The translations under genes were made by a program, and so were the position numbers. A DNA stretch of 64,000 nt from Streptomyces durocortorensis. Lineage in GTDB: Bacteria > Actinomycetota > Actinomycetes > Streptomycetales > Streptomycetaceae. This document shows, in pieces, positions 8,209-16,708 of this stretch. Within the stretch, counting starts at the first letter, position 1. Each line of letters begins with the position of its first letter. Location of the stretch: the NCBI RefSeq assembly GCF_031760065.1, contig NZ_CP134500.1, forward strand, positions 3,410,001 to 3,474,000, given 5' to 3'. The notes under the pieces were generated by a model that saw nothing but the letters and a program-made list of their open reading frames with translations, was not told where the DNA came from and ran no database searches.

Positions 8209-9834
8209 ATGGATCAGGCGACTGAGGTGTTCAAGCCGCTACAGGCGGACGATCCGCCCTCGGTGGCCGGTTACCGTCTCGCCGCCCGGCTCGGCGCGGG
8301 CGGTATGGGCCGGGTCTACCTGTCCTACACGCGGGGCGGCCGGCCCGTGGCCATCAAGGTGGTGCGGCCGGAGCTGGCCGACGACCCGGCCTTCCGGCAG
8401 CGGTTCCGCCGGGAGGTGGAGGCGGCCCGGCGGGTCCGGGGCGCGTACACAGCGGAGTTGATCGACGCCGAGGCGGACGGCACACCGCCCTGGCTGGCGA
8501 CGCTGTACGTTCCCGGGCCCGCCCTGGACGCCGCCGTCGCGCGGCGCGGACCGCTGCCGGTACCCGCGGTGCTGTGGCTGATGGCCGGGGTGGCCGAGGC
8601 GTTGCAGGCGATCCACGGTGCGGGGATCGTGCACCGGGACCTGAAGCCGTCCAACGTACTGCTGGCCGCCGACGGGCCGCGCGTGATCGACTTCGGCATC
8701 TCACTGACCTCCGGCGTGACCGCGCTGACGGCCACCGGCGCCACCGTCGGCACGCCCTCCTACATGGCTCCCGAGCAGGCGTCCTCGGGTGAGATCACAG
8801 CGGCGACCGATGTCTTCTCGCTGGGCCAGACGGCGGCGTTCGCTGCGTTGGGCAGACCGCTGTACCGAGGCGGCTCCTCGGTCGGCGTGCTCTACCAGAT
8901 CGTGCACTCCCGGCCCGACCTGTCACCTCTTCCCGACGAGATCCGCCCGTTGATCGCCCGGTGCCTGGCCGCCGACCCCGAGGAGCGGGCCACCCCGGCG
9001 GAGGTCGTGGAGCAGTGCCGGAAGCTGCTGGGCGCGGACGCCGAGGCGGGGGCGGGGCCTGCCGTGTGGCGGGAGGTCAGAGGTACGGAGGTGACAATTC
9101 CACCTCCGGTCGCCGACCTCACCCCGGTGCATACGCTGCTGTTGGCCGATCGGCCGCCGCAGCCCGACGGGCCGGACGGGCGGCAGACACCGGAACGGAC
9201 ACGGGCGCGCAGGTGGCGTACCGCGCTGATCGGCGCGGCCGCCGTGACGTCCGCGGCCCTGCTGACCGGGCTGACCTGGACCGTCCTCGACGCGACGAAC
9301 GGGTTCCGCGACCGGGGTGCGACCGCCTCGGGCGGGCCGTCAGCACCCGGGGACCCGTCGGGGTCGAAGTCGGGAGCGGAGTCGGAGTCGAGGGGTGGTG
9401 ACCCCACGCCGGACGCTTCGAACGCCTCCCCGGCCGGACCCACGGCATGGCAAGCCGTCCCCTACCCCCTCCAGATGCTGACCGAGAAGAACTCGCTCGC
9501 CCTCCAGGCGCCGGTCGACCGCGAGGACCGCGAGGGGGACCTCCGCTTCGTCTGTCAGCAGACCGGTTGCGCGCTGGAGAGCGACACCAGCGTGGTCGCC
9601 CTGCGGTACGGCAAACCGGGGGCCTCCCTCGAAGAGTGCCGTGCGTCCCTCCGCGGCGCCGACAGCCGCCGCCTCCCCCTGGCCGCCGCGGCTTCGGGCA
9701 GCGAGATCTGCGTCCGGCACCCCTCGGGGGACATCGCGCTGTTCGTGATCCAGGTGAAGTCGACCGCGCTGCCCGGGAGCGGGCACAGCTTCGTCACCGG
9801 TGACATGACGGTCTGGCGTGCGGAGAGTCCGTAG
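8209..9834 (+). CDS. Membrane Ser/Thr protein kinase (Hanks type)
   Basis: 541 aa. Kinase domain at residues 20-280 with the P-loop GAGGMGRVY (29-37), catalytic Lys in VAIK (50), HRDLKPSNVLL near 141, DFG near 161 and GTPSYMAPEQ near 183. A Pro/Arg-rich linker leads to a single membrane helix (about 337-358, ALIGAAAVTSAALLTGLTWTV) and an extracellular Ser/Gly/Pro-rich stalk plus a domain of about 130 residues with three Cys (FVCQQTGCAL, EECRASL, EICVRHPSG). No PASTA repeats, so it is not PknB. The external domain probably senses a signal, with two cysteine pairs plausible (inference). ATG at 8209 chosen by homology of the N-terminus; the TTG upstream would run through the palindrome. Confidence 0.92.
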   Translation: MDQATEVFKPLQADDPPSVAGYRLAARLGAGGMGRVYLSYTRGGRPVAIKVVRPELADDPAFRQRFRREVEAARRVRGAYTAELIDAEADGTPPWLATLYVPGPALDAAVARRGPLPVPAVLWLMAGVAEALQAIHGAGIVHRDLKPSNVLLAADGPRVIDFGISLTSGVTALTATGATVGTPSYMAPEQASSGEITAATDVFSLGQTAAFAALGRPLYRGGSSVGVLYQIVHSRPDLSPLPDEIRPLIARCLAADPEERATPAEVVEQCRKLLGADAEAGAGPAVWREVRGTEVTIPPPVADLTPVHTLLLADRPPQPDGPDGRQTPERTRARRWRTALIGAAAVTSAALLTGLTWTVLDATNGFRDRGATASGGPSAPGDPSGSKSGAESESRGGDPTPDASNASPAGPTAWQAVPYPLQMLTEKNSLALQAPVDREDREGDLRFVCQQTGCALESDTSVVALRYGKPGASLEECRASLRGADSRRLPLAAAASGSEICVRHPSGDIALFVIQVKSTALPGSGHSFVTGDMTVWRAESP

Positions 9835-9946
9835 GGCGTAAGGGCCCGCGCCGAGACCTTGGCCACATCCGGCCGGTCCGGGGATGCCTGTGCTGCGGGG
9901 ACGTGTTGGGGCGGGTGGAGATCCCGGCTACGAACAGGACACCGAC

Positions 9947-11158
9947 ATGGCTGACGACGTGACTACCTACGTGACCGATGCGGCTGGGACGGCAGGCGTC
10001 GGTGACGCCGCAGGCCTGGCCGACGATGCTGATGCTGCCGCTGCCGACAGGAGCGCCGCCCGCGCCGCCGCCGTCCTCTCCCGCCCGTTCTCCGTCCGTG
10101 GCCTCACCGCGCGCAACCGCATCGCCATGGCGCCCATGACCCGGCAGTTCGCCCCGGACGGCGTCCCGGGGCGGGACGTGGCCGACTACTACACCCGGCG
10201 GGCCGCCGGAGGCGTCGGACTGATCATCACCGAGGGCACCTACGTCGGCCACGACTCCGCCGGGTCCAGCGACCGGGTCCCGCGCTTCCACGGCGAGGAG
10301 CCGCTCGCGGGCTGGGCGAACGTCGTGGACTCCGTGCACCGCGCGGGCGGGGCGATCGTCCCGCAGCTGTGGCACGTGGGCGTCACCCGCGACGAGGGCG
10401 CCGGGCCGGTGCCGGGCGCCGATCCGGTCGGGCCCTCCGGGGTGGCCCTGAACGGCGAGCCCAAGGGGCGCGCCATGTCGCAGCGGGATCTCGACGACGT
10501 CGTCGCCGCCTTCGCCGACGCGGCGGCCGCCGCCGAGCGCATCGGCTTCGACGGCATCGAACTGCACGGCGCCCACGGGTACTTGATCGACCAGTTCCTG
10601 TGGTCAGGCACCAACCGGCGTACCGACGCCTACGGCGGCGACCTCGTCGCCCGGACCCGCTTCGCGGCCGAGGTCGTGGCCGCGTGCCGCGCGGCCGTGT
10701 CCGACGCCTTCCCCATCATCTTCCGGATGTCCCAGTGGAAGGCGGACGCCTACGAGGCGAAGCTCGCCCACAGCCCCGAGGAACTGGACTCCCTGCTCAC
10801 GCCGTTGGCCGAGGCCGGTGTCGACGTCTTCCACGCGTCCACCCGCCGCTACTGGCTGCCCGAGTTCGAGGGCTCCGACCTGAACCTGGCCGGCTGGGTG
10901 AAGAAGATCAGCGGCCTGCCGACCCTCACCGTCGGTTCGGTCGGCCTGGACGGGGACTTCTTCAGCGCCTTCAAGGGCAACGGATCCGCCGTCACCGGCA
11001 TCGACCAGCTGCTGGAGCGGATGGAGCGCGACGAGTTCGACATGGTCGCCGTGGGGCGTGCGCTGATCGCCGACCCGGAGTGGGCGGCGAAGACCCTGCG
11101 CGGGCGCACCGGGGACATCACTCCGTTCTCCGCGGAGATGCTCAAGTCCCTGCGCTGA
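9947..11158 (+). CDS. Old yellow enzyme-family NADH:flavin oxidoreductase
   Basis: 403 aa FMN-dependent TIM barrel. An Asp/Ala-rich N-terminal extension of about 40 residues precedes the domain (VLSRPFSVRGLTARNRIAMAPMTR). Visible are the HGAHGYLIDQFLW motif with the substrate-binding His pair, WSGTNRRTDAYGGDLVARTRF, and the FMN-phosphate region VGRALIADPEWA. Members reduce activated C=C bonds of enones or nitro compounds with NAD(P)H; the physiological substrate cannot be read from sequence. The acidic extension is unusual. The 3' end overlaps the convergent carboxypeptidase gene by 17 bp. Confidence 0.9.
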   Translation: MADDVTTYVTDAAGTAGVGDAAGLADDADAAAADRSAARAAAVLSRPFSVRGLTARNRIAMAPMTRQFAPDGVPGRDVADYYTRRAAGGVGLIITEGTYVGHDSAGSSDRVPRFHGEEPLAGWANVVDSVHRAGGAIVPQLWHVGVTRDEGAGPVPGADPVGPSGVALNGEPKGRAMSQRDLDDVVAAFADAAAAAERIGFDGIELHGAHGYLIDQFLWSGTNRRTDAYGGDLVARTRFAAEVVAACRAAVSDAFPIIFRMSQWKADAYEAKLAHSPEELDSLLTPLAEAGVDVFHASTRRYWLPEFEGSDLNLAGWVKKISGLPTLTVGSVGLDGDFFSAFKGNGSAVTGIDQLLERMERDEFDMVAVGRALIADPEWAAKTLRGRTGDITPFSAEMLKSLR

Positions 11159-12158
11159 GAGCGCGGCCGGGCGTCCGCTCCGCCGCCGCCGGGAGGTCCG
11201 CGCGGATCGCTGTGATCAGGGCGCGGCTCGCCTCGTGGGCGGCGGCGCTGCCCTCCGCAGGGGTGGTGCCCGCGCGCTGGTGCAGGACCACGCCGAGGAT
11301 CAGGCGGCTGGTGCCGGAGACCTTCTGGGTGGTGGCCCAGACGAGGTTGCCGCCCGCGGGGGTGGACGAGCCGGTCTTCAGGCCGATCACCCCGTCGTGC
11401 CCGAGCAGTCTGTTGGTGTTGTGCAAGGTCGTACCGGTGCCCGGGGAGGTGACGGACTCGGTGGCCACGATCTCGCGGAACACCGGGTCCTTCATCGCGG
11501 CCCGGGCAAGGGTCAGCTGGTCGGCCGCCGTGCTCTTCGTGCTGGCCTCCATACCGCTCACCCCGGTGTACGTGGTGCGGTCCATGCCGAGTCCGGCCGC
11601 GGCCTTGTTCATCTTCGCCACGAACGCCTTCTCGTTGCCGGCGTCCCAACGGGCCAGGAGCCGGGCGATGTTGTTGCCCGACGGCACCATCATCAGCTCC
11701 AGCAGCCTGCGTTGGGTGTACGTCCGCCCGGCGAGCACGGGGGCGGTCGTCTCCACCGAGGAGTACGACTCGTTCGCCGCCCGCTCGTCGGCGGCAATGG
11801 CCGCGCCGGGGGCGCCCGCCCGTATCGGGTGGTCCTTCAGGATCACGTAGGCCGTCATGACCTTGGTGACGCTGGCGATCGGTACGGGCCGCTGCTCACC
11901 CCGGGTGCCGAGGCTGCCGATCCCCTCGACCGCCACACTCGACTGGCCATCCCGCGGCCACGGCAGGTGCAGGGACTTCGCGATCTGCGCGCCCCCGGAC
12001 GCCTCGGACGCCCCGGACGCCTCGCCGAGGGAGCGTCCGCGCTCCGCCCCGTCGCCGAACGCGTACCAGCCGCCCGTGCCGACCGCGAGCACCACGGCTG
12101 CGACGCGAAGGACGGTGGTGGTGAAGGGGGTGGTCGGGGTGGTCGGGTCTTCGGGCAT
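11142..12158 (-). CDS. D-alanyl-D-alanine carboxypeptidase (class C PBP, S11 family)
   Basis: 338 aa. An N-terminal cytoplasmic tail and one membrane helix (VLRVAAVVLAVGTGGWYAF) are followed by the penicilloyl Ser-transferase fold: SxxK as SVTK, SGN in MVPSGNN, and KTG in IGLKTGSST. It should trim the terminal D-Ala of peptidoglycan stems outside the membrane. Shorter than PBP5-type proteins, without the C-terminal amphipathic domain. Start ATG at 12158 has GGAGG 5 nt upstream. It lies 137 bp downstream of the sensor kinase in the same direction and could be part of that unit. Confidence 0.92.
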   Translation of the reverse strand: MPEDPTTPTTPFTTTVLRVAAVVLAVGTGGWYAFGDGAERGRSLGEASGASEASGGAQIAKSLHLPWPRDGQSSVAVEGIGSLGTRGEQRPVPIASVTKVMTAYVILKDHPIRAGAPGAAIAADERAANESYSSVETTAPVLAGRTYTQRRLLELMMVPSGNNIARLLARWDAGNEKAFVAKMNKAAAGLGMDRTTYTGVSGMEASTKSTAADQLTLARAAMKDPVFREIVATESVTSPGTGTTLHNTNRLLGHDGVIGLKTGSSTPAGGNLVWATTQKVSGTSRLILGVVLHQRAGTTPAEGSAAAHEASRALITAIRADLPAAAERTPGRALSAGT

Positions 12159-12295
12159 GGGTACCTCCAGTGCGCGGACGGGTTTCCCGTACCTGCGTCA
12201 CCTTCGAGGAGTCGTATCTCCGGGCCCGTACAGCGCCGTTTCCGTCACCGCGTAAGTGCGTTTCGGTTCCGTATCAGCCGCCGTACCGGCCCTCG

Positions 12296-13564
12296 TCAGG
12301 CTGCCCCCGCGCCCAGGTCCAGGGTCGCGACCGCTCCCCCGCCCGGGGCGTTCGCGAAGGTCAGCCGGGCGCCGATCACCCCGGCCTGGCCCTGCGCGAT
12401 CGTCAGGCCGAGTCCGTGGCCCCGGCCGCGTTCGCTCGCGCCGGTGCGGAAGCGCTGCGGGCCCCGGTCCAGCAGGTCGGGCGGGAAGCCGGGCCCGCGG
12501 TCCCGTACGACGATCCGGGCCCCGCCCACCGTCACCTCGACGGGGGCCGCGCCGTGCCGGTGGGCGTTGGCGACGAGGTTGACCACGATCCGCTCCACCC
12601 GGCGCGGGTCGGTCTCCACGACCTCGGCATCCCGGACGGTGACCCGGGTGTCCGTGCCCGTACGCCGCACCACATCTGCGACCAGTTCGCCCAGTGGCAC
12701 CGGGTCGGGGCGGGCCCGCTCGCCGCCCGCGTCCAGGCGGGAGATCTCCAGCAGGTCCTCCACCAGGGCGTTCAGGGCCCGGACCCGGTCCCGTACGAGC
12801 TCGGTCGCCTCGTCGGTCTCCCGGAGCAGCCCGGCGGCGGTGACGAGGCCCATCAGCGGGGTGCGCAGTTCGTGCGCGACGTCGGCGGTGAAGCGCTGCT
12901 CGTTCTCCAGCTTGCGCTGGAGGGCGGTGGCCATGTCGTCGACGGCCGCCGACATCTCGGTGATCTCGTCGCGGGCCCGCCCGGCCCGGCCGATACGGGC
13001 GTCCAGGTCCCCGTCCGCGATCCGGCGGGCGGTACGGGCCCCGTGGCGCAGCCGCCGGTTGATCGGTTCGGTGGCGAGGGCGGCGAGCGGGACGACGACC
13101 AGGAGGGCGGCCAGGACGGATTTCGCGATGCTGCGGTCCAGGAGCTGGAGGCTGCGGACCTCGGTGCTCATGTCGTCCCGGACGACGAGGAACGCGTCGC
13201 CGCCGACGGCCACGACCCCCCACATCCAGTACCAGTTGGGGGGATCGGCGTCGTACCAGGTGGCGTATCTCCCGCTGGTGTCCGGCTGGTCGGCCAGATT
13301 CCGCGCCAGGGGTTCGGGCAGCTCGTGCCCGGCCCGTACGTCGATGTCGGCCGGAGCCTTCCCCGTACGGGAGAACTCCCGCTCGGCGGCGATCAGCCGG
13401 GTGAGGGCCCGGTCCTTCCCCACGCTCAGTCCGCGCTCGCGGGTCGCGTCGTGCACCAGGAAGCCGATCACGGCCGCGACCGCGCAGCAGGCGGCGGCGG
13501 CCAGTGCGGCGATCTTCCAGCGGAGGGCGCGGGGGTTGAGGAAGTCCAGGTCGGGGGAGTCCAC
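12296..13564 (-). CDS. Sensor histidine kinase
   Basis: 422 aa, CseC-like layout: short cytoplasmic N-terminus, membrane helix (IAALAAAACCAVAAVIGFLV), extracytoplasmic sensor of about 110 residues (WYDADPPNWYWMWG), second helix (AKSVLAALLVVVPLAAL), HAMP, HisKA with FTADVAHELRTPLMG, HATPase with VNLVANAHRHG, VRDRGPGF and GHGLGLTIAQ. The GTG start at 13564 lies 14 nt after the regulator stop and is the first start compatible with the domain. The regulator and D-Ala-D-Ala carboxypeptidase neighbours suggest envelope sensing (inference). Confidence 0.9.
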   Translation of the reverse strand: MDSPDLDFLNPRALRWKIAALAAAACCAVAAVIGFLVHDATRERGLSVGKDRALTRLIAAEREFSRTGKAPADIDVRAGHELPEPLARNLADQPDTSGRYATWYDADPPNWYWMWGVVAVGGDAFLVVRDDMSTEVRSLQLLDRSIAKSVLAALLVVVPLAALATEPINRRLRHGARTARRIADGDLDARIGRAGRARDEITEMSAAVDDMATALQRKLENEQRFTADVAHELRTPLMGLVTAAGLLRETDEATELVRDRVRALNALVEDLLEISRLDAGGERARPDPVPLGELVADVVRRTGTDTRVTVRDAEVVETDPRRVERIVVNLVANAHRHGAAPVEVTVGGARIVVRDRGPGFPPDLLDRGPQRFRTGASERGRGHGLGLTIAQGQAGVIGARLTFANAPGGGAVATLDLGAGAA

Positions 13565-13578
13565 GGGGCGTCGGCCGG

Positions 13579-14304
13579 TCAGTCCCGGACCAGCTTGTAG
13601 CCGAAGCCGCGTACCGTCTCGATCCGGCCGCTGCCGATCTTCTTGCGCAGCCGCAGCACGCACAGGTCCACGACCCGGGTGTCGCCCTCCCAGCCGTAGT
13701 CCCAGACGTCCCGCAGCAGCCGTCGACGGTCGAGCACGGAGCCCGGCGCTGCCACGAACTCCAGCAGCAGGCGCAGTTCCGTGGGCGTCATGGGCACGAT
13801 CGCCCCGTCCCGGCGCACCTCCATGCCGAGCGTGTCCACGCTGAGGTCCCCGAAGACCAGGACGTGGCCGGGTGCCCTGTCGGGCTTCCCGGGTGCGGGC
13901 TCCCGCGCGTCCGGCCGGAACGTGGCGCGCCGCAGCAGAGCGCGGATACGGGCCACCATGACGGCGGTGTCGACGGGTTTGACCACGTAGTCGTCGGCCC
14001 CCGCCTCCAGCCCGGCGACCACGTCGAGGGCGTCGCCGCGCGCGGACATCATCAGGACCGGGACCGGGCTTTCCTCGCGGATACGGTGGCAGAGGCCGAT
14101 GCCGTCCAGTTCGGGCAGCATCACGTCGAGGATCAGCAGGTCGTGGCCGCCCCCACGGAACGCCTCCAGACCGCTGAGCCCGTCGGCGGCCACCGCGACC
14201 CGGTAGCCGTAGCGCTCCAGCGCCAGCTGGACGGCACGCCGGATGGCGGCGTCGTCCTCGACCACGAGCACGCTGACGGGGTCCGGTCCCCTGGCTTCCG
14301 ACAC
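13579..14304 (-). CDS. OmpR-family response regulator
   Basis: About 241 aa. Receiver with VVEDDAAIRR, LLILDVMLPELDG (phospho-Asp), MMSARGD and VVKPVD; winged helix with TPTELRLLLEF and the C-terminal IETVRGFGYKLVRD. I chose the GTG at 14304, preceded by AGGTAGG; a GTG at 14376 that overlaps the upstream gene's stop would add 24 residues. Resembles CseB-type regulators in the receiver and linker, but orthology is not certain. Co-transcribed with the downstream kinase. Confidence 0.9.
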   Translation of the reverse strand: MSEARGPDPVSVLVVEDDAAIRRAVQLALERYGYRVAVAADGLSGLEAFRGGGHDLLILDVMLPELDGIGLCHRIREESPVPVLMMSARGDALDVVAGLEAGADDYVVKPVDTAVMVARIRALLRRATFRPDAREPAPGKPDRAPGHVLVFGDLSVDTLGMEVRRDGAIVPMTPTELRLLLEFVAAPGSVLDRRRLLRDVWDYGWEGDTRVVDLCVLRLRKKIGSGRIETVRGFGYKLVRD

Positions 14305-14372
14305 GCTGCCTACCTGGACTTTCGAGGTCGTGGGTCGCTCGGTCGCTCGCATCGTAGTCGGGGCGTGGCCGG

Positions 14373-15368
14373 TCACCGGCCCAGCGTCGCCGCGACGGGC
14401 AGGTGGTCGCTGCCGGTGGCGGGCAGGGTCCAGGCGGAGCGCGGGGTCATCCCCCGTACCAGGACGTCATCGATCCGCACCACCGGGAACGCGGCGGGCC
14501 AGGTGAAGCCGAAGCCGTCGCCCGCCTCGCGCTGCGCGGAGCGCAGCCGGGAGGTGACCGGGGCCAGCGCGGCATCCCGGAACGTCCCGTTGAAGTCGCC
14601 CAGCACGACGAGCCGGGGTGCGCGTTCCTCGCGCAGCGCGGCGGCCAGGGCGCGGGCGGCCTCGTTGCGGCGGCCCGTCGTGAACCCGGCCGCCGAGACC
14701 CGTACCGACGCGAGGTGGACGGCGTACACGGCGACGGGCCCCTCCGGGGTGCGTGCCGTGGCCCGTACCGCGCGGGTCCACGGCATGATCGGCACCGCCT
14801 TCACCTCCTCCAGCGGGTGCTTGCTCCAGAGGCCGACCCCGCCGAGCACCGCGTGGTGCGGGTAGGCGGCGGCCAGCTCGCGGGTGTACGTGGGCGCGGA
14901 CGCGGCGGACAGCTCCTCCAGGGCCAGTACGTCCGCGTCCGCTGCGGCGAGCACGCGCGCGGTACCGACAGGGTCGGTGTTGCCCTCGTCCACGTTGTGG
15001 CTGACCACCGTCAGGTCCCCGGTGCCGGACCGGGCGTCCGCCCGCTTGTCGGTGAGGGCCCCGCCGAAGAGCGTCACCCACACCACGGCGGGCGCGAGGA
15101 CCGCCACGGCGGCGAGCCGGGACCGGCACACGGCGGCGAGCACGAGGAGGACCGGGACGCTCAGGCCCGTCCAGGGCAGCAACGTCTGGAAGAGGCTGCC
15201 CGCGTTGCCGACGGAGTTCGGAATCCACGCGTGCAGCGCCATCAGCGCGGCCCAGACGACCGCTGCGGCGGCGACCCATCGGGCAGGGCGGCCCCCGCCG
15301 GGTGAGGGCGGCGGCGGAACGACGGTGTCCGTGGTGGGTTCGGCGGCGCTCTCCGGTGGGCTCAGCAC
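14373..15368 (-). CDS. Membrane-anchored endonuclease/exonuclease/phosphatase family protein
   Basis: 331 aa. Three hydrophobic segments (AAAAVVWAALMALHAWI, GLSVPVLLVLAAVC, LAAVAVLAPAVVWVTLF) precede an EEP fold: VVSHNVDEGN, LALEELSA (metal-binding Glu), VYAVHLAS, VVLGDFNGTFRD and the terminal SDHLPVAATL with catalytic Asp-His. The same three-helix plus EEP layout is common in Streptomyces. The substrate could be a phosphodiester, a lipid head group or a nucleic acid; unknown. The GTG at 15368 has GGGAGA upstream. The stop overlaps the possible long start of the response regulator. Confidence 0.85.
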   Translation of the reverse strand: MLSPPESAAEPTTDTVVPPPPSPGGGRPARWVAAAAVVWAALMALHAWIPNSVGNAGSLFQTLLPWTGLSVPVLLVLAAVCRSRLAAVAVLAPAVVWVTLFGGALTDKRADARSGTGDLTVVSHNVDEGNTDPVGTARVLAAADADVLALEELSAASAPTYTRELAAAYPHHAVLGGVGLWSKHPLEEVKAVPIMPWTRAVRATARTPEGPVAVYAVHLASVRVSAAGFTTGRRNEAARALAAALREERAPRLVVLGDFNGTFRDAALAPVTSRLRSAQREAGDGFGFTWPAAFPVVRIDDVLVRGMTPRSAWTLPATGSDHLPVAATLGR

Positions 15369-15589
15369 GGCACAGGTCTCCCAACGTCGCGTACACCGGC
15401 GATCCGGTACGTCGACAGCCTCCGGGAATCCCGCTTCCGGCTGGTCAGGGCCATGCTTCGGGCACCGCACGGGTGTGTATCAGGTGCGTTTCGGTGTCCG
15501 GTGCGGATCGGTGCGCGGGCGCGGGCTCCTGGGCCGGGCCAGGCCCAGGAGCCGCTACGAGAGGGAGGTGCGGGGGGGGGCCGACGGGC

Positions 15590-16534
15590 TCAGCGGGTCT
15601 CGGTGAGCGGGCCGTACGCGTCGGGGCGGCGGGTGGTGAGGAACGGGAACAGCTCCAGCCAGTCGCGGCGGGCGTCGAGGTCGAGGTCGGCGACCAGGAC
15701 GGCGGGTTCGTCGCGGGGGGCCTGGGCGAGGACACGGCCGTAGGGGTCCACGACGAAGGAACTGCCGTAGAAGGTGAGGCCGTTCTCGGCGCCGATGCGG
15801 TTGGGCACGATCATGAAGGTGGCGTTGGCGATCGCGTTGCCGGTGATCACCTTCTGCCAGAGCGGCTGGGAGTCGAAGCCGGGGAAGCCGGGCTCGGAGC
15901 CGATGGCGGTCGGGTAGACGAGGACGTCGGCCCCGGCCAGGGAGTAGGCGCGCGCGAGCTCCGGGAACCACTGGTCCCAGCAGGTCGGCAGCCCGAAGGC
16001 GGCCTCGTCGACCTCGACCAGCGGGAAGGCGTCGTCGCCCGCCGGACCGGCGCGGAACCAGTCGTCCTCGTAGTAGCCCTCGGTGACCGGGATGTGGGTC
16101 TTGCGGGTGCGCTGGGCGAGGGTGCCGTCGGGGGCGACGAGGATCGCCGTGTTGTAGCCGAGGCCGTCGTCCTCGCCGCCCGGCGCCGGGGCCTTCTCGT
16201 ACAGCGAGGCGTGCACGTACACGCCGTGCTCGCGGGCGGCCTCGGCGGCGAACGTGAAGGTGGGACCGGTCAGCAGCTCTTCCGGCGCGGCGGGCTCGGG
16301 GTGGTCCGCCCTGCGGACGACGGCGAAGTACGGCGAGAGCGTCAGCTCCTGGAGGCACACCACACGGGCGCCCTCGGCCGCGGCGAGCCGGATGCCCTCC
16401 AGCAGCGCGGCGCGGTGCTCGGCCGGGTCCCGGTGCCACCGCTGCTGGACCGCCGCGACGCGCAGGGGTGCGCGCTCGGCGGGGCGGGTGCGGGTCGGGG
16501 AGGCGGGCGGGTTGTACGCGGTGATCAGACGCAT
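15590..16534 (-). CDS. Carbon-nitrogen hydrolase, N-carbamoylputrescine amidase-like
   Basis: 314 aa nitrilase-superfamily enzyme. The Glu-Lys-Cys triad is visible in VVCLQELTLSPYF, RKTHIPVTEGYYE and LPTCWDQWFPELAR. The WDQWFPE signature, YPTAIGSEP, and NAIANATFMIVPNRIGAENGLTFYGSSFVVDPYG match the N-carbamoylputrescine amidase (AguB/CPA) branch, which makes putrescine, CO2 and NH3 from N-carbamoylputrescine. An atypical N-terminal extension of about 22 residues (ITAYNPPASPTRTRPAERAP) precedes the core. No agmatine deiminase is adjacent, so the pathway role stays inferred. Divergent from a LacI regulator with two operators in between. Confidence 0.85.
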   Translation of the reverse strand: MRLITAYNPPASPTRTRPAERAPLRVAAVQQRWHRDPAEHRAALLEGIRLAAAEGARVVCLQELTLSPYFAVVRRADHPEPAAPEELLTGPTFTFAAEAAREHGVYVHASLYEKAPAPGGEDDGLGYNTAILVAPDGTLAQRTRKTHIPVTEGYYEDDWFRAGPAGDDAFPLVEVDEAAFGLPTCWDQWFPELARAYSLAGADVLVYPTAIGSEPGFPGFDSQPLWQKVITGNAIANATFMIVPNRIGAENGLTFYGSSFVVDPYGRVLAQAPRDEPAVLVADLDLDARRDWLELFPFLTTRRPDAYGPLTETR

Positions 16535-16587
16535 GGCGGGTTCCAGGGGGGACGGGGGCGGAGGCGGCCACGAACTTCGGACGAGGT

Positions 16588-16603
16588 GCCGGAACGTTCC
16601 GGC
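16588..16603. promoter_or_regulatory. LacI-type operator, copy 1
   Basis: 16-bp perfect palindrome GCCGGAACGTTCCGGC with the central CG typical of LacI-family operators. Its centre is 35 bp from copy 2 and 61 bp from the amidase start. Confidence 0.75.
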
Positions 16604-16621
16604 GCGGACCGAATCTAGCCG

Positions 16622-16639
16622 TGCCGGAACGTTCCGGCA
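16622..16639. promoter_or_regulatory. LacI-type operator, copy 2
   Basis: 18-bp perfect palindrome TGCCGGAACGTTCCGGCA containing the same 16-bp core as copy 1. It lies about 55 bp upstream of the regulator's -10, so the regulator could control both divergent promoters. Confidence 0.75.
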
Positions 16640-16693
16640 ACCCTCCGCCCCGTACGGTCGCGAACCCCGACGGGGTGTCGCGGGCAACCCCCC

Positions 16694-16708
16694 TAGACTT
16701 CACCCCCG
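16694..16708 (+). promoter_or_regulatory. -10 element of a leaderless LacI gene
   Basis: TAGACT (16694-16699) sits 8 nt before the GTG and no Shine-Dalgarno is present, as expected of a leaderless Streptomyces transcript. No good -35 is seen. Confidence 0.45.

Noticed and set aside
11142..11158. 17-bp overlap of two genes as evidence of a wrong stop
   Set aside because: Both proteins end normally; converging overlaps are common in compact genomes.
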